From: Elysia chlorotica
Taxonomy: Eukaryota; Mollusca; Gastropoda; Plakobranchidae
DNA length: 64,000 nt
Reading direction: 5' to 3'
NCBI GenBank assembly: GCA_003991915.1
Contig: RQTK01000033.1
Span: 258,897 to 322,896, forward strand
The notes under the pieces: generated by a model
Database searches by the model: none
What the model was told of the DNA's origin: nothing
Seen by the model: the letters and a program-made list of their open reading frames with translations, nothing else
In this document: piece after piece, positions 1 through 12,374 of the stretch
Layout: each line of letters starts with the position of its first letter
Position numbering within the stretch: the stretch's first letter is position 1
Made by a program: the position numbers and the translations under genes

Positions 1-1579
1 CCTGAGTTTGGTCCCTGAGACAGTTCTATCTCCATCAATAGATCCTGTCTCTTCATAGGTTGTGGTAAATGCTAGCCATTTAAAAGTAACCAAGAGAATT
101 TTTTTTAAGTTGGTAATAAAGTTTTAAAAAAATCTTATATCTTCTTTTCAAAGAGCCAATAAACATTGAAAATCTGTTTGCCTTGAATACAGACACTAAG
201 TTATGCTAAACTAGCCCTAGGTGACAGAAAATAATGCAATTCAGTCTTTTTTTTTTTTTGCTTTAAAAAGTCTATAACTATGATGTCATGAGTTTAAAAA
301 AAGGTGCTGTATTAAATTTTATTCATGTAACCTTTTCTAAAACCAGTTGTACTCTCTTTCAAAACAAAACATTGGAATAAACTTGAGTAACTCTGAAACA
401 GATGAAACTAAGAGGACATAATTCATATTTTTTACGCTTGATTAGAAAGCATGACGACTTATAACAAATCGAAAAAGAAAAAAAAAAGGATTACAAAAAA
501 AAAAGAGAGAGAAAGAAAGAAAGGAAAATGTTGCATTTGGTGTACCTGTAAGGAGACCATCAAACTTCCAGAGCAAAGAAATAAAAAAAGTAAGGCACTC
601 CCTTTCCCCCTTTGAAGGCCTTCAGTGACACTTAGCAGTGGTTATAAATTTTGTGACTCAGCTTAGAAAGCTTGTAATAAAGTGTACCTGTATGCAGCAG
701 GGTTCATGGTCTATGACTTCACAGGTGGGTTGTGGCGGGGCGTGTGTTTGTTTTCACAGATAATCTTACAGTCCCTGGATACCTTTTTTTCTCTCTGATC
801 TCACAAGACCTGACTTAGATCTAGGCCACCCGGCTCATTGATAGTCTTTCATTTCATTAAGTTACACATTTCATCTCTCTTTCTGCCTCTTGGCTTCTGT
901 CTCTGTCTGTCTCTCCCTCCCTCCCTCTCTCCGCCTGTCTGTCTACCTCTTTCGCTCTTTCTAAGCTTCTTTCCATCTCCAAATCTTTTTCCTGATCTAT
1001 CTATCTTTCTGTCTTTCCCTCGTTCTCTCTTGATCTCAATTTAAATCTTAACACTCAAAATCTGTGCTCTTGTTCTAGGCTCAAGATTTAGATCAATACT
1101 AGAAATAGAATAGTCCTTATTATCTTACTGACAATCTGTCATTCACCTGCTCATTTTCGTCTGTCTGCCTGCCTGTCCGCCTACTACATTTTATCACAAT
1201 AGAATGGAGAGGAAAGGTTTAAAAAATATTGACATATTTAAGATTAAATGAAAATGCATAAAGGAGTTTTAATTTTTACATACTTTTGCTTTTCTTATTT
1301 TTAGGATATCTGTCAAATTAAAACAATTTTTACCCCCTTCACATCCACAGCTCGTCAATAAATGGCAAACATATTAAAAAAATATAAGGCATGTTCACAA
1401 ACAGATTGCATATCACCAAGGGGTTAAACAATTTTGTTTAAAAAGATCATTATGATCGGCAGTGCAATAAATGGTTGAAGAAGCATAAAGCACATTAGGT
1501 TTAACACATCCTTGTTGAAATACAGCATAGGTATTAACTAATTCTTCAAGAAGAAATTTCAAGTTTTCAACCACTCTGT
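1..1579. other. KDSR 3' UTR and downstream DNA
   Basis: No coding exon seen. The minus strand below the stop at 1580 should be the KDSR 3' UTR. The only AATAAA on that strand that I found is at 318-323, about 1.26 kb from the stop, so a long UTR is possible. A pyrimidine-rich stretch (about 895-1025) and AT-rich DNA make up the rest. Confidence 0.5.
318..323 (-). terminator. Candidate poly(A) signal for KDSR
   Basis: AATAAA on the minus strand (TTTATT on plus), downstream of the KDSR stop. The hexamer alone is weak evidence in AT-rich DNA. Confidence 0.3.
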
Positions 1580-4500
1580 TTATCTGTTTTTTGACTCAGC
1601 ATTGCGGCGAAGTTTGCATTCCTTCACAGTCTTATCAAAGTGGTAAAGGTAGAAGATGGACACAATGCGGAACAATCCCATAGTCAATGACTGTAGAATA
1701 AACATATGTTCTCATTATAAAAGGAGTAAAAAAGTAAAGTTTCAATTAAAGCCAAGCAGCAGAAGGAAAAAAAATCCATTAGGAAATAATTATACATATA
1801 TTGTCATCTCATAACTTTATAAATATTTAACATTAAGATAGCATTTTGGCAGCTTTCAATAACCATTCAGCCACATAAAGTCAATGGTAAAAATAAGTAC
1901 CATCCAAGATTATTACATTCAATGGCATATTGTTTGCAAGGTACAAAGGGTAAAAAAACCTTCGAATCATTTGATACTCCTGTCATAAGTGGTATAAGAG
2001 ACTAAAGACCCACAAATTTTAATAATATGAAGACTTTGAAAAAAAAAATCGTACCTGCTGCATCACCTCCATAACGGAAGTGGAGGGTGAAAATCCACAA
2101 GTTACATTAGCCAGCATCCAGCCATCTAGACCAATTGAGCTGAAGAAACGCCCTCTCTGAAAGAACAGAAAATCACTTATCTCATTTCAAAATAGATTAT
2201 AATTTTGTTCTTATTTTTTTTTCATTTTATCTCAAAATTAATTAAATGAGTATGAATTAAAACATGTATATATGATGTTTAAAAATGAGAGAGAAAAGTG
2301 TAATGGGGTAAGTCCATTATTGTAAAATTGGGCTAGGAATAGGTCTGCCCGTTAATTCAATATATAGTTTTGCAATAGGCATCTTGAAATGTTAACATAA
2401 AAATCATATTCACTGGAGATATTAAGTGTTGCCTTATTTTGATAGGTAATGATAATTTTTTCGCACAACTAAATAATTAATGTTTTTCTTTAAAAAAAAT
2501 AAGAATAACTTAAAATGTAACGATTTCGAGAGACTGAACATAATGGATACATCATAGTATACATACCACTGTGTCATCCAAAATTGTCTGTGCAACCTTC
2601 TCAGGAGAGAAAAGCCCTGAGGTTTCAGATATCAGCTTTGTCTCCTCTGGCTGTGAAATTGTCATGGGAAATTGGGGAATGATTAAAAATCGTAACACAC
2701 AATTTGGTTTCTCATGAAAAACAGTGGGGCTTTACTAGGAATGTATTTATGCTTCTAGTTCTACTGCATAGTGTTGTAAGTGACTTTATGTTTTAAGCAC
2801 ATTTATAAAACTAAAAAGCTTAAACAGATATGGTAAAAGTCGTCAAAACTAATTTATTTCCTAAGTCTCCAAGTGTGCTGAACAAAGCTGTACACCAATT
2901 ACCATATAAGGGGGATTCTTTTTTACCCATTACTTGTCCTTCTTGAAAGTTTATAAAGAAATAATTCAGTTGTCAAGGTGAAAAAGAAAATTTAGAAATA
3001 CGAAAGTCAAGTCTATTACCTTTCCTTTTTGCTCCTCTGCAAAACCTGGTGTATTTGTATCAGGAGGAAAAGCTAAAGTCAAACGAATGTTATATGGCTC
3101 CAAGTGTGCTGAACAAAGCTGTACACCAATTACCATATAAGGGGGATTCTTTTTTACCCATTACTTGTCCTTCTTGAAAGTTTATAAAGAAATAATTCAG
3201 TTGTCAAGGTGAAAAAGAAAATTTAGAAATACGAAAGTCAAGTCTATTACCTTTCCTTTTTGCTCCTCTGCAAAACCTGGTGTATTTGTATCAGGAGGAA
3301 AAGCTAAAGTCAAACGAATGTTATATGGCGATATCTAAGGATGAAGAAAAAATAAGAAAAATTTTAATTTGGGGGAAATACTATGACAGCATGGTATGGT
3401 ATTTTTGTAGTTTTATATTATCATATCATAACCTGCTGTAAAAATTTACATTTCTACACCCTTGTAAAACAGTTTGATAATTAAAAAATCAGTAAGTATT
3501 CACTTCAATGTGATTGAATAAGACTTTAGTACAGTCAAAAAGAAAAATTTGCAGAGGCTTGTTTCAGTTTAATTTTAAAACAACTTCCTAATTGTTGAAA
3601 ATTTGAGAGGTAAAATCAGTTTGTAAACAACTATTTAAAAAAATAAAAAATATATATATGATGGCTTTGTGTATATTTCATCAAAAGAACAGAAAACTTT
3701 AGGAAAAAATATATGTGAGCCATATTCAAAGTCGTAAAAAACATATAATTCTTAATTATTGGGACTGCACATTTCAGTTTGGAATTAAGACTGTATTTTC
3801 CTTGTCATACCTCCATTTGTAAAGCTTCTGCCAGACCCCTTAGCGCAAATTTGGATGCAGAGTAAGATGTGTACCCATAGAGGCCTAGCTGGCCAGCCTG
3901 GGATGAGACAAAGACAATACGGCCTTCACATCTGGACTTCATTCCTGCAATGACAGCCCTGGTAGCATGGACTGCACTCATGTAGTTGATGTCCATCATT
4001 TTCTGGCAATAAAAAGAATGAATATGTAATCGGCAGAAAACTAAAAGACCAAAGCTAAAACTTTCTAGCTGTTGGAAGAGTATGAGATATATTTTATAAT
4101 TCATTGTAAACTAAAAAAAGCTGTAGCATGATTTCATGCTTTTCCATTTCTGTAAGTCGCCTCTTATATACAACAAAAGTACAGAACACGTTAGACTTCT
4201 TGAATAGACATTTAATATAAAAAACCTAAATCCCATTAAAAAAATTCTAAAACATAAGAACTCACCTGAAATGTTGAAATAGGAAGCTCCTCAAATCTAC
4301 CAGGAATTGATGAACCTGCACAGTTGATAAGAAACTGGATGTGCCCGAATGTTGATTCTGCCTGATATGGTTTTTGACATAAACAACAATGTATTAAAAA
4401 TTGAGCAATTTTTTTCTCTCCATTACAAAAAAAAATTTTGTGAAATAGTTACTCTACATCCTATCAATACATTACAAAACCAGAGATGAGTAACTGCAAT

Positions 4501-6954
4501 GTTTCAAAAGGTGAAAATACTGAATCACACAAAAAAATCTGGTTAATCAAGATGTTACTTTATCCTTAGACCATCATCCTTAATAAAATAAAAATAAAAA
4601 TTGACACTTGTCCCATGAAGTTGCCGTCACCTAACCCTGATTTTTACATCTCCACATCCACATCTTCCTGATCACTCATCTGGGCTAACAGCTTGATGTA
4701 GAATAAGTTGAAGTTCTACCAAAGATGTTTTTTATTGATGCTCAAAGCTATCATTGACTACTTGGCTGTCCTTCTTCGGATAAAATCAAACAACAATTTG
4801 AGAGTCTCCTTTTGCTTAACCTTTATGCATTTCATAATTTAAGACTGATTCCAAGGGTGTGAACAGTTTTTAGATATTTTAATGGAGGTGCAGTGCATTT
4901 CAAAAATGCGCTTGCACAAGTTCACTTCAGAACAACCAATAAGTGAGTGATTTGATAGGAAAAGGTTACAAGCTGTATCTTTTTAGTGTCACACAGATTG
5001 CTTAAAAACTATTTAATCAAAAGACAAAAATACTTAAAGAGTCAAGTCAAGACATGAGCAATACCCACTCAACTTTCTTTTAGACAGGTCATATGAAGAA
5101 TTCAAATGACTTCCAATGGCTTGATAAGATAGCATATTTCTTGTACAACTCCTACTTGTATTTACTTACACATACCTTATTAAATGATTTCTGTACTTCC
5201 TCAAAATCTGCAGACAGATCAACTGATACGATTTGCACCTGTAAAAGAAAATTATATGGTCATTACGAATTTATTAAAAAGAATTTTCAGGTACATGTAT
5301 AACATTCATGGTAAGTATGATTCTTTTCTTACTGATACAACTGTTGGCAAATATCTTAACTAAGTTTGAATTTATTACAGATGGCCTTCTTTCAGTAGTT
5401 TAATTCATAACTAATTTTGATGAAAGTTACAAGTTACCCATATCTTATTTTTTTAATGTTATTAATTGGAATCCTAAAGCATACACATTCATATTAAAAA
5501 ATGACAGGGCATAATAATGTTAAGCCTTGTTTAAAAAAGTTAAGAAATGACTAAGATTCTATGAAGAAATCAGAATATCTTATCGCATATTGTGAACCCA
5601 TGCAACTAAGATATTTGGTTTTGGCTTTTGAGACAAAAAGTAAATACTTATGTATTAGCCCAATTAATTTTAATTATATTAAATTTTGATAAAGTGATGA
5701 ACTATGAAGCATAGACAATGATAATAAATTCATTAAGGCACATGAGTATATTTCACTATGATAGTAAGTATATATAAAGAATAATAGGCTCAATATAAAA
5801 GTATTTGCAGGCAGAAAATAAATCTGAGATAAAAGATCAGCTGCCTTATCACCTGTTCTTTGGCGCCATGTGAGGAGATGTCATTTTGAGCCTCAACCAA
5901 CCTGTCCTGGTAAATAAAATTTGTCCTCATATATAATTCTAAATCAAAGGCATGTATCTCTATGAAATATTTAATGCAACAAATTTAAGTCAAAATATTG
6001 CCAGTAATGGTACTCGAAATGTTTTGCTTTACATGTTCTGTTTATTCTCTTTCATTTTTGGGGGGTCTAATTTCAAAGATATTTCACATGCTTTAAAATA
6101 TGACTTATGGCTTATAGAGTACAAGAACTTTTGAAAGCCATCTATCTTTATATCCCTTTGATTCTATCATGATTACTATTTGTGTCTAGGCCCCAACAGG
6201 ATTTAAAATGTGCCTAGGAATAAAGTAACTTTGTTTCTTCCATAATACTGTGAAATTTTTATTTATGCATACATAGTATATCTATACACTTGTATACTGT
6301 CTCTTTAAATAATAATTACTATGCAACCAGTGTAGTGTTAAATTATTATTCTAATATATACATCTATATGCATTTTTTAAAAATTTTTCATAAAAAAATA
6401 ACTATTGTGTATCTAAAGTGCTTTATAACCAGTTCATTATTAAATATTTTCATTGTTTATGTAAATATCTATACACATTTCCTTTTTTAAATTTTATATA
6501 TTAGCTTACATGTTTTAAATACATGTAATAATTATTGTTTATCTACCTTAAGTTGTAGTATCCCCTGACAAATTTCCTGGGACAAACAATTAAAGTATAT
6601 CTTATCTTAATGGAGGTAACTTTTATGATTAATTCTTCCATATTGTATTCCATTTTCCAAAAATTAAAGTAGCGAATAAAGATGAGACATTATTAATTTT
6701 TACTTTAAAGCAGATAATCATAAGGTGCGTTAAAATACACTCACTTTATTTCGTGCAACTATTGTCACCTTTGCACCACGTTTGACAGCTAGGATAGCTA
6801 ATGACTTTCCTATTCCACTTGAACCTCCAGTCACCTGAAAAGATTAAAAAAGGGTTGAGCACCTTCTCCATGCACTTATTTATATGACAGTGTGATAAGT
6901 GGAAATATATTAACTTTCCTGAAAATTTTAAATCATAATTATATGAGTGAGACG

Positions 6955-7013
<59 letters not shown>

Positions 7014-8064
7014 TTATTAAAAATATGAGAGACAGAGACGAGGGAGAGAGAGATGGAGAGATATAGAGAGACCGGGGAAAAGAGCATTATTTCTTTATAA
7101 GAGAGTGATGGCAACTGATAATCAGATAACTGAAAACTAAAGAGACAATTGTGACATCATGATTATAATTGAATAACCCATATATTTAAATTAAAAGTAT
7201 GATAACACAATAGTGAAGGTTTAATCTAACTGCATTCATTTTGCAACCTTTTCATAATTATGACCATGCTAATATTTCAGTACATTTAGTTTTATTCCCA
7301 TTCAGAGTTCTGCAATTAAATTAGAGCATAGATGAAACAATGACTCTTGAAAATCATTATTACTCTCTCTAAAGAGTTTTTATATGTTTTATTCAGTTCA
7401 GTTTAATGCATTAATCAAAATAAATCAGAATTTTTCATTATCTTTAAGTAAACATGATATTTTCAATGAAGAGAACTTAGCACAATATTTGGCAATTGGG
7501 GCAGTTTTTCAAATCAAAATCATAGCTATGTGTATTTTGAATTTTAAAAAAAAAAAAAATGCACACCCCTTCCCAAAATTCAATATAACAAATCGAGATG
7601 CTCATGCCACTCGAATAAACATTGCAGCTTGCTATGTTTCTCAAATACAGATTTAAAAAATCCCATTTCACTGCTCTTGCTTTTAATGTTTTATCTGAAT
7701 AAAAGATAACCATAATGTTACCTTTCTTGAGCTATTACTAGCATGTGATTACATTTAAACGAACTAGTAATGTTGTTGACAAAGACATAAGAAAGGAAAC
7801 GTTTGTTTTTTGTTTGTAACAGTTTGTAGTAGCAGGGACAAACAAGGAGTAAGTGCAATTTAATAACAGAAAGAGGAGCAGACATGTGGTAATGGTAGCA
7901 GCAACAGCAGTGTGTTAACAATGGCAGCAGTATCAGTAGTAGTGATGGGATTTTTTTTTATCTTTGATTCAAAAGTGTCATAGTGTCATTCATAGTATAA
8001 GAATTAAAACAAACACACACAAGGAAAATGGACATTGTTACAGATCCATGTTTTAGAATGTAAG

Positions 8065-8130
<66 letters not shown>

Positions 8131-11100
8131 AGGGAGAGAGAGAGAGAGAACATATTTAAATGAATTTGCGGTTTTCTTTCCTCATGAAAAGCATTTATTT
8201 CCAAAAACACAGCCTTTAGAAAAGTAGAAAGACAGAGAAGTGGAAGACAGAGAGAAAGAGATTGGCTCATTGAGAGAATGAGCGCAAGAGGGGAGAGAGA
8301 GGGAGAGAGAGAGAAAAAAGAGAGGGAGGGGAAGAGAGACTGACTGACAAAGACAGACAGAGAGGGAGAGTGTGTTAGTTGACAAAGGAGGATATATAGA
8401 TGAAGAAAGGAGAGATAAAGAAAAAAGAAAAAAAGAGAGATGAAGACATTTGCAAAACTGGATTTACATCAATTTGAATAATGCACAATATCATAGATGC
8501 ATCTAAAAAGCAATAAAGATATCAATCATTAATAAAAAAAATTTAAAAAAAATAAAAAAATATGGAAATTTACTCATTAAGAAAAAAAAATGAAAGCCCA
8601 ATTGTTATAAAATAAAATTTATTTTTGAAAGGCAGGCTCTTAGTTTCCCTATCATGGTTCTGCCAATATTGCTTTAGTCAAACTTAGGTAAAAATGGAAT
8701 GCATGTACCCGCAAGATGTACTAAGGGGCTGTATTTATGTTTTTTTTAATTGTTTTTACATGCATGTCATTTACAATTGTTGATTTGCTTTTGTTTTCAT
8801 TACTTTGATAAGTATTTGTTATTGTAAACTTTGAATTTATAATTCTATTTTTCTGTCTGCTAATTTTACCAACCATGTCGTTCAATTACGCCACCTAAGA
8901 TCGAATATATTTTATTAGCTTAATATAGATTTATAGTCGGCTGATTGCATTATTATAAACTATGGGTAAGACAAGTAAAAACCAATATAACAATACTCTC
9001 GCGATGCTTTAGCTGTAAAAAAAAGCCAGTACATGCTCAGCCCTTGCCAGAGATTTTGGAGTACCCAGAAAGACTCTTGCGGATCACGTGTCGGGAAGAT
9101 CAAGTCTTGATCGAAGGGCAAGGAGGGAAAGCAATATTCAAACAGATATAGAGAGTGCCATTGTTGACAATATCATCAAGGTAGGGAAAGCAGGTTTTCC
9201 AATAACCAAGTCCCAATTTTTGCTTACAATGGGCACTGTTGTCAAGCGGTTGGGGCTTAAGACCCAATTTAAGGAAGGACTGCCAGGCAAAGACTACTGG
9301 TATGGGCTGACCAAGAGAAGACCTGACATTGTCATCAGAGCAACCCAGAACTGCCCAAGTAACAGGTTGATGATGATGATAAGACCTGTGATCAACCGCT
9401 ACTTGGGGACTTGATGACCAAACTCCACTTCAAGGAGTTGAGGCACCGTAATGTATCTGGAGCTGTGACGAAACAGGGCTTCAGTTATCCCTGTACTCCT
9501 TGAGGGTTTTGGCGCAGAAGGGTGAAAGAAGTGTATTCAGCAGGTGTAGCCCCTCCAAAGAAAGTGTGACAACACTTGTCTGCATAAATGTCGCAGGCCC
9601 AGCTATGCTACCACTTTGAGTGATGAAGGGCAAAACTCAGCGTGCTCTTCAATCTTTTGGGACCAACTGGGACAATTTGGTCTTTTCAAGCCAATGCTTG
9701 GATGGACGATGAGTTTCAGCAGTGGTTCATACAAGTTTTTCTCGCAAAATGCGGATCATTGAGGCCACAGCTTCTACTCTAGTCCTTGATTCGCACCACA
9801 GCAATGAAGTACTAGACATGCTAGAATTGGCACAACAAGAAAACATCTTTGTGATCGCCCTTCCACCGCACACCACACATGCTTTGCACCCGCCCTTCAA
9901 AACCAGATACAAGCCTGCATAGAATTCCAAGTGAGCCATCCCTGCTCAATGATAAACAAGGTTACCTGGCCAAGACTGCTGAGACAAACTTGGGAGTCGA
10001 CAATACGAGAAGGTCTCCTCAAGAAAGCCTTTGAGGCCAAAGGTATCTACCCTGTCAATAGAGTATGCAATCCGGACTCTGTTTTTCTTGCATCAGATGC
10101 TGTAAGAAGAATGCATGCTGCTGTCAATGAAGATGCAGGAGTGGGTCCCCAAGTAGACAAGCCTGTAGATGCAAACCCTGGCGCTAAGGCAGAAAAAGGA
10201 GACATTGCTACCAATTCTGATGCAGCCGCGGATGCATCAGTTGTCTCATTTCATGATATGAATGAGCTTGAGTTTTTGAATAACCTCATCATTGACATCT
10301 CAGGTGACGATATTGAGCAAGAAGTGGATGCCTCCAACTTGACTACGCTTGTAGACTCACTGCCTTCACCCACTACTCCGTCAATGCCCTCACCCACCAC
10401 TCCCTCAACCGATGCCAAACCATCTCTGAATACCCCCGCAACAACACCAAAACTGGCTTCAGCTGAACCTGTTGTCTCAGCCCAGTGGAATGCTGAGATA
10501 GATGCCATTTTTGGTATCACACCAACACCAAACAAAACATCAACAACAAGAGAACTCGGGCAATCACCAAACATAGGCTTCTGACTAGTCATGAAGTTAT
10601 AAAAAAAAAAAAAAAAAAGCAAGAGTAGAGAAAAAGGAAAAAGAGGAGGCAGCTAGAAAGCGCTCCAGAAGAAGTTGACCAAAATCCAAACAACACGCAC
10701 GTCACAAGCTTAATTAGTAATCATTTGTTAAACGATTTTTCTAATTTAAGTTTTGTTCATTTTAAAGATAGAAAGTACTGTACAACTCAGAATATCAAAA
10801 CAGAATGCTGCGAGTGAGAATGTAGATGAGTGACAGTGCAGACTTTACATAAATCAAATTAAAAATTGTTTAAGCCTGGTTTGAAAAATCTTAATGAATA
10901 AAAATAAAACATTGAATATTCTGATTTAAAAAAAAAACGAAAAAAAAAAACAAATAAAAAAAAAACATGCTAAAAAGGATGTGAAATATTAAGGACTCAA
11001 CGCACTGGAGAATGTATGCGACTGCCAGTGCCATGGCAAATTTACGCGCAGGGTGGTGAATTTTCCTGAATGGTGGTGGTTACAAAATCGAGCTTAAAAT

Positions 11101-11651
11101 GCGCAAAGCACACACACTGCCATAGCGTCTTCAAAGTGGTGAAGATACCTGCCTTACCTTATAAACCACATCACCAAATTAAGCCAAATCACCCCCCCCC
11201 CCTAAAAAACAAAAAAAAAAACAGGTCTACACACAAAAACAAAGTAAAAAAATAAGGCTATTCCATAACTACTTAGAAATCAACAGATCGGTAAAAATAA
11301 TTATAAATGGCTTCTAACATCTAGATCTGAATTTTTTTTGCAGTAAAAACGGGGGTATATTTTAAAGTACTTCACCGACTTGTGCGTTTTGTTTTTTAAG
11401 CAATGACAAAGTCTAGTAAATCTGATTCTCGTCATTTCGTCAATGTAGCAAAGGTGGTGAAGTGCTATTAATTTGGTTGAGACTGTAGACGGCAATACTA
11501 AGTTCTAATAAGTAACTAATGTATCTATATTGCGTCTTACCAAAACATGAGCATCTTTCAGTTTCACTGGTGGAGGAGAGAGAAGAGGTGATGCGAGGTA
11601 TAAAATGAGCATAAGAGCAGCAACAACTGCTAAGACAATCCACATCAACAT
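1580..11651 (-). CDS. KDSR: 3-ketodihydrosphingosine reductase (KDSR/FVT1), 10 coding exons
   Basis: Short-chain dehydrogenase of the ER membrane that reduces 3-ketodihydrosphingosine to dihydrosphingosine with NADPH, the second step of sphingolipid synthesis. Coding exons in gene order: 11541-11651, 6745-6834, 5853-5906, 5176-5238, 4266-4361, 3811-4002, 3251-3334, 2567-2650, 2055-2156, 1580-1690. All junctions are GT-AG and phase 0, giving 328 aa against about 332 in human. Visible parts: an N-terminal hydrophobic anchor (residues 1-22), the cofactor motif TGGSSGIG (39-46), LINCAG in exon 5, the [10 protein letters not shown] serine strand (169-178) and catalytic YSASK (Tyr185, Lys189). [12 protein letters not shown], conserved in KDSR, is in exon 7. 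The C-terminal exon [19 protein letters not shown] carries the second hydrophobic segment. The start is the first of two close methionines in exon 1 (MLMWIV). Oddity: exon 7 has a second in-frame copy at 3020-3097. Intron 1 (4.7 kb) holds a dead transposase. The family call is from remembered KDSR sequence. Confidence 0.95.
2867..3328. repeat. Perfect 231-bp tandem duplication
   Basis: Bases 2867-3097 and 3098-3328 appear identical by eye over the full 231 bases. The unit spans most of KDSR exon 7 and part of the following intron. Identity this high means a very recent event, a segregating allele or an assembly error. Confidence 0.93.
3020..3097 (-). other. Duplicate copy of KDSR exon 7
   Basis: This is a base-for-base copy of the last 78 bases of KDSR exon 7 (3251-3328), inside a 231-bp tandem duplication. 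The donor (GGAAAG then gtaat) is kept. The original acceptor is lost, but the duplication junction places an AG (cttggag) directly before CCATAT, so the exon would start in phase 0 and read [10 protein letters not shown] onward, 26 codons without a stop. The upstream stretch lacks a clear pyrimidine tract, so normal use is doubtful. If included it would repeat 26 residues of the protein. It may also be an assembly artefact. Confidence 0.7.
6957..7008. repeat. (GA)n microsatellite in KDSR intron 1
   Basis: Near-perfect GA dinucleotide repeat of about 50 bases just upstream of KDSR exon 2. A looser GA-rich stretch continues to about 7075. Confidence 0.95.
8068..8149. repeat. (GA)n microsatellite in KDSR intron 1
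   Basis: About 80 bases of GA repeat with GGGA interruptions. GA-rich purine sequence follows at about 8225-8440. It produces serine/leucine-rich spurious ORFs on the minus strand. Confidence 0.95.
9001..10583 (+). pseudogene. Decayed pogo/Tigger-like (DDE_1) transposase
   Basis: Broken transposase lying in KDSR intron 1 on the opposite strand. Fragments in three frames follow the order of a Tc1/mariner-superfamily pogo transposase. A helix-turn-helix/CENPB-type part lies at about 9088-9400 ([30 protein letters not shown]). A degraded stretch reading VLAQKGE, then [11 protein letters not shown], is at about 9500-9610. The second catalytic block is at about 9775-9900 ([27 protein letters not shown]). 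The C-terminal part is at about 9960-10583 ([12 protein letters not shown], then an acidic Ser/Thr/Pro tail). Frame changes and stops between blocks, with the usual DG replaced by DS, argue for an inactive copy. The 217-codon C-terminal piece is the longest open part. Terminal inverted repeats were not located. Confidence 0.85.
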
Positions 11652-11977
11652 TGTGCCAAGATTCTAGATCCAGATGATGTAGATCTATTTGATAAATTAT
11701 GTTTCCCTTGTTGAAGCCGATAGCTCAAGTACAAAGGTGCTCTTTAAATATCTTCATTTAATGCACAAAAAGATCATTTAACATCAGCCACTGAAAGTAG
11801 TGAGTAACCAAGCAAGCTAAGTCATAATCGGTTTCGTCAAACGAAATAGTAAATATCCGATTAGTGTTCTCGTACATGTTCAACAGTTTAAAAACTGAAA
11901 ACAGGTAATCGACTACTTTTATTTTGTTAAGGGTATGCTATTATTTATTTTTTAGTGGCGGGTGGGGAAGGGGGTGG
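11652..11977. promoter_or_regulatory. Upstream region of KDSR
   Basis: Non-coding bases immediately 5' of the KDSR start on the minus strand. It must hold the 5' UTR and probably the promoter, by position only. No TATA box or other clear element was recognised. Confidence 0.35.
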
Positions 11978-12320
11978 GTACAAACAAAACAGTTCATGCA
12001 TATCCAAACAAAAACATTAGTGTTTATCATCAGACACCAAAAATAGCCTGGCTCGTCTACCATTAAGACATGGCTACAATCAGCAAATAATTTTAACAAT
12101 ATGATATTATGTAACCGCTCATAGATTAATTCTTTCCAAAAAACTTCTTTCTTACTTAATTTGTTGTTCTAATAACAATACATGTAGATGAATCCGACAT
12201 AAGTTGCTGGTGTGTACATTTTTAATTCGATATCTCCCATTGGAAAAGAAAAAAACCCAGTGAATACTCATTATTATAATTAATTTAAAGATTCTTCTGT
12301 ATTTCCATATTCCGCTTCCG

Positions 12321-12374
<54 letters not shown>

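Larger units (their letters stand above)
6835..11540 (-). other. KDSR intron 1
   Basis: 4.7-kb intron between the anchor-coding first exon and the Rossmann-motif exon. It contains two GA microsatellites and the pogo-like pseudogene. The remainder (10585-11540 and 7010-8060) is AT-rich with A-rich runs and one poly-C run near 11190. I see no other gene in it. Confidence 0.85.

Noticed and set aside
2867-3328. CRISPR or other array-like repeat
   Set aside because: Only two adjacent long copies, no spacers and a eukaryotic intron/exon context.
4560-4960. Conserved-looking stretch in the KDSR intron between exons 4 and 5 (minus-strand reading with a Lys/Glu-rich patch)
   Set aside because: It faintly suggests an old transposon, but I could not match blocks in a consistent order to any family.
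8004-8385. Leu/Ser-rich minus-strand ORFs
   Set aside because: They read through (GA)n repeats in KDSR intron 1.
10251-10622. 123-codon minus-strand ORF
   Set aside because: It is the antisense shadow of the transposase C-terminal frame and contains no motif of its own.
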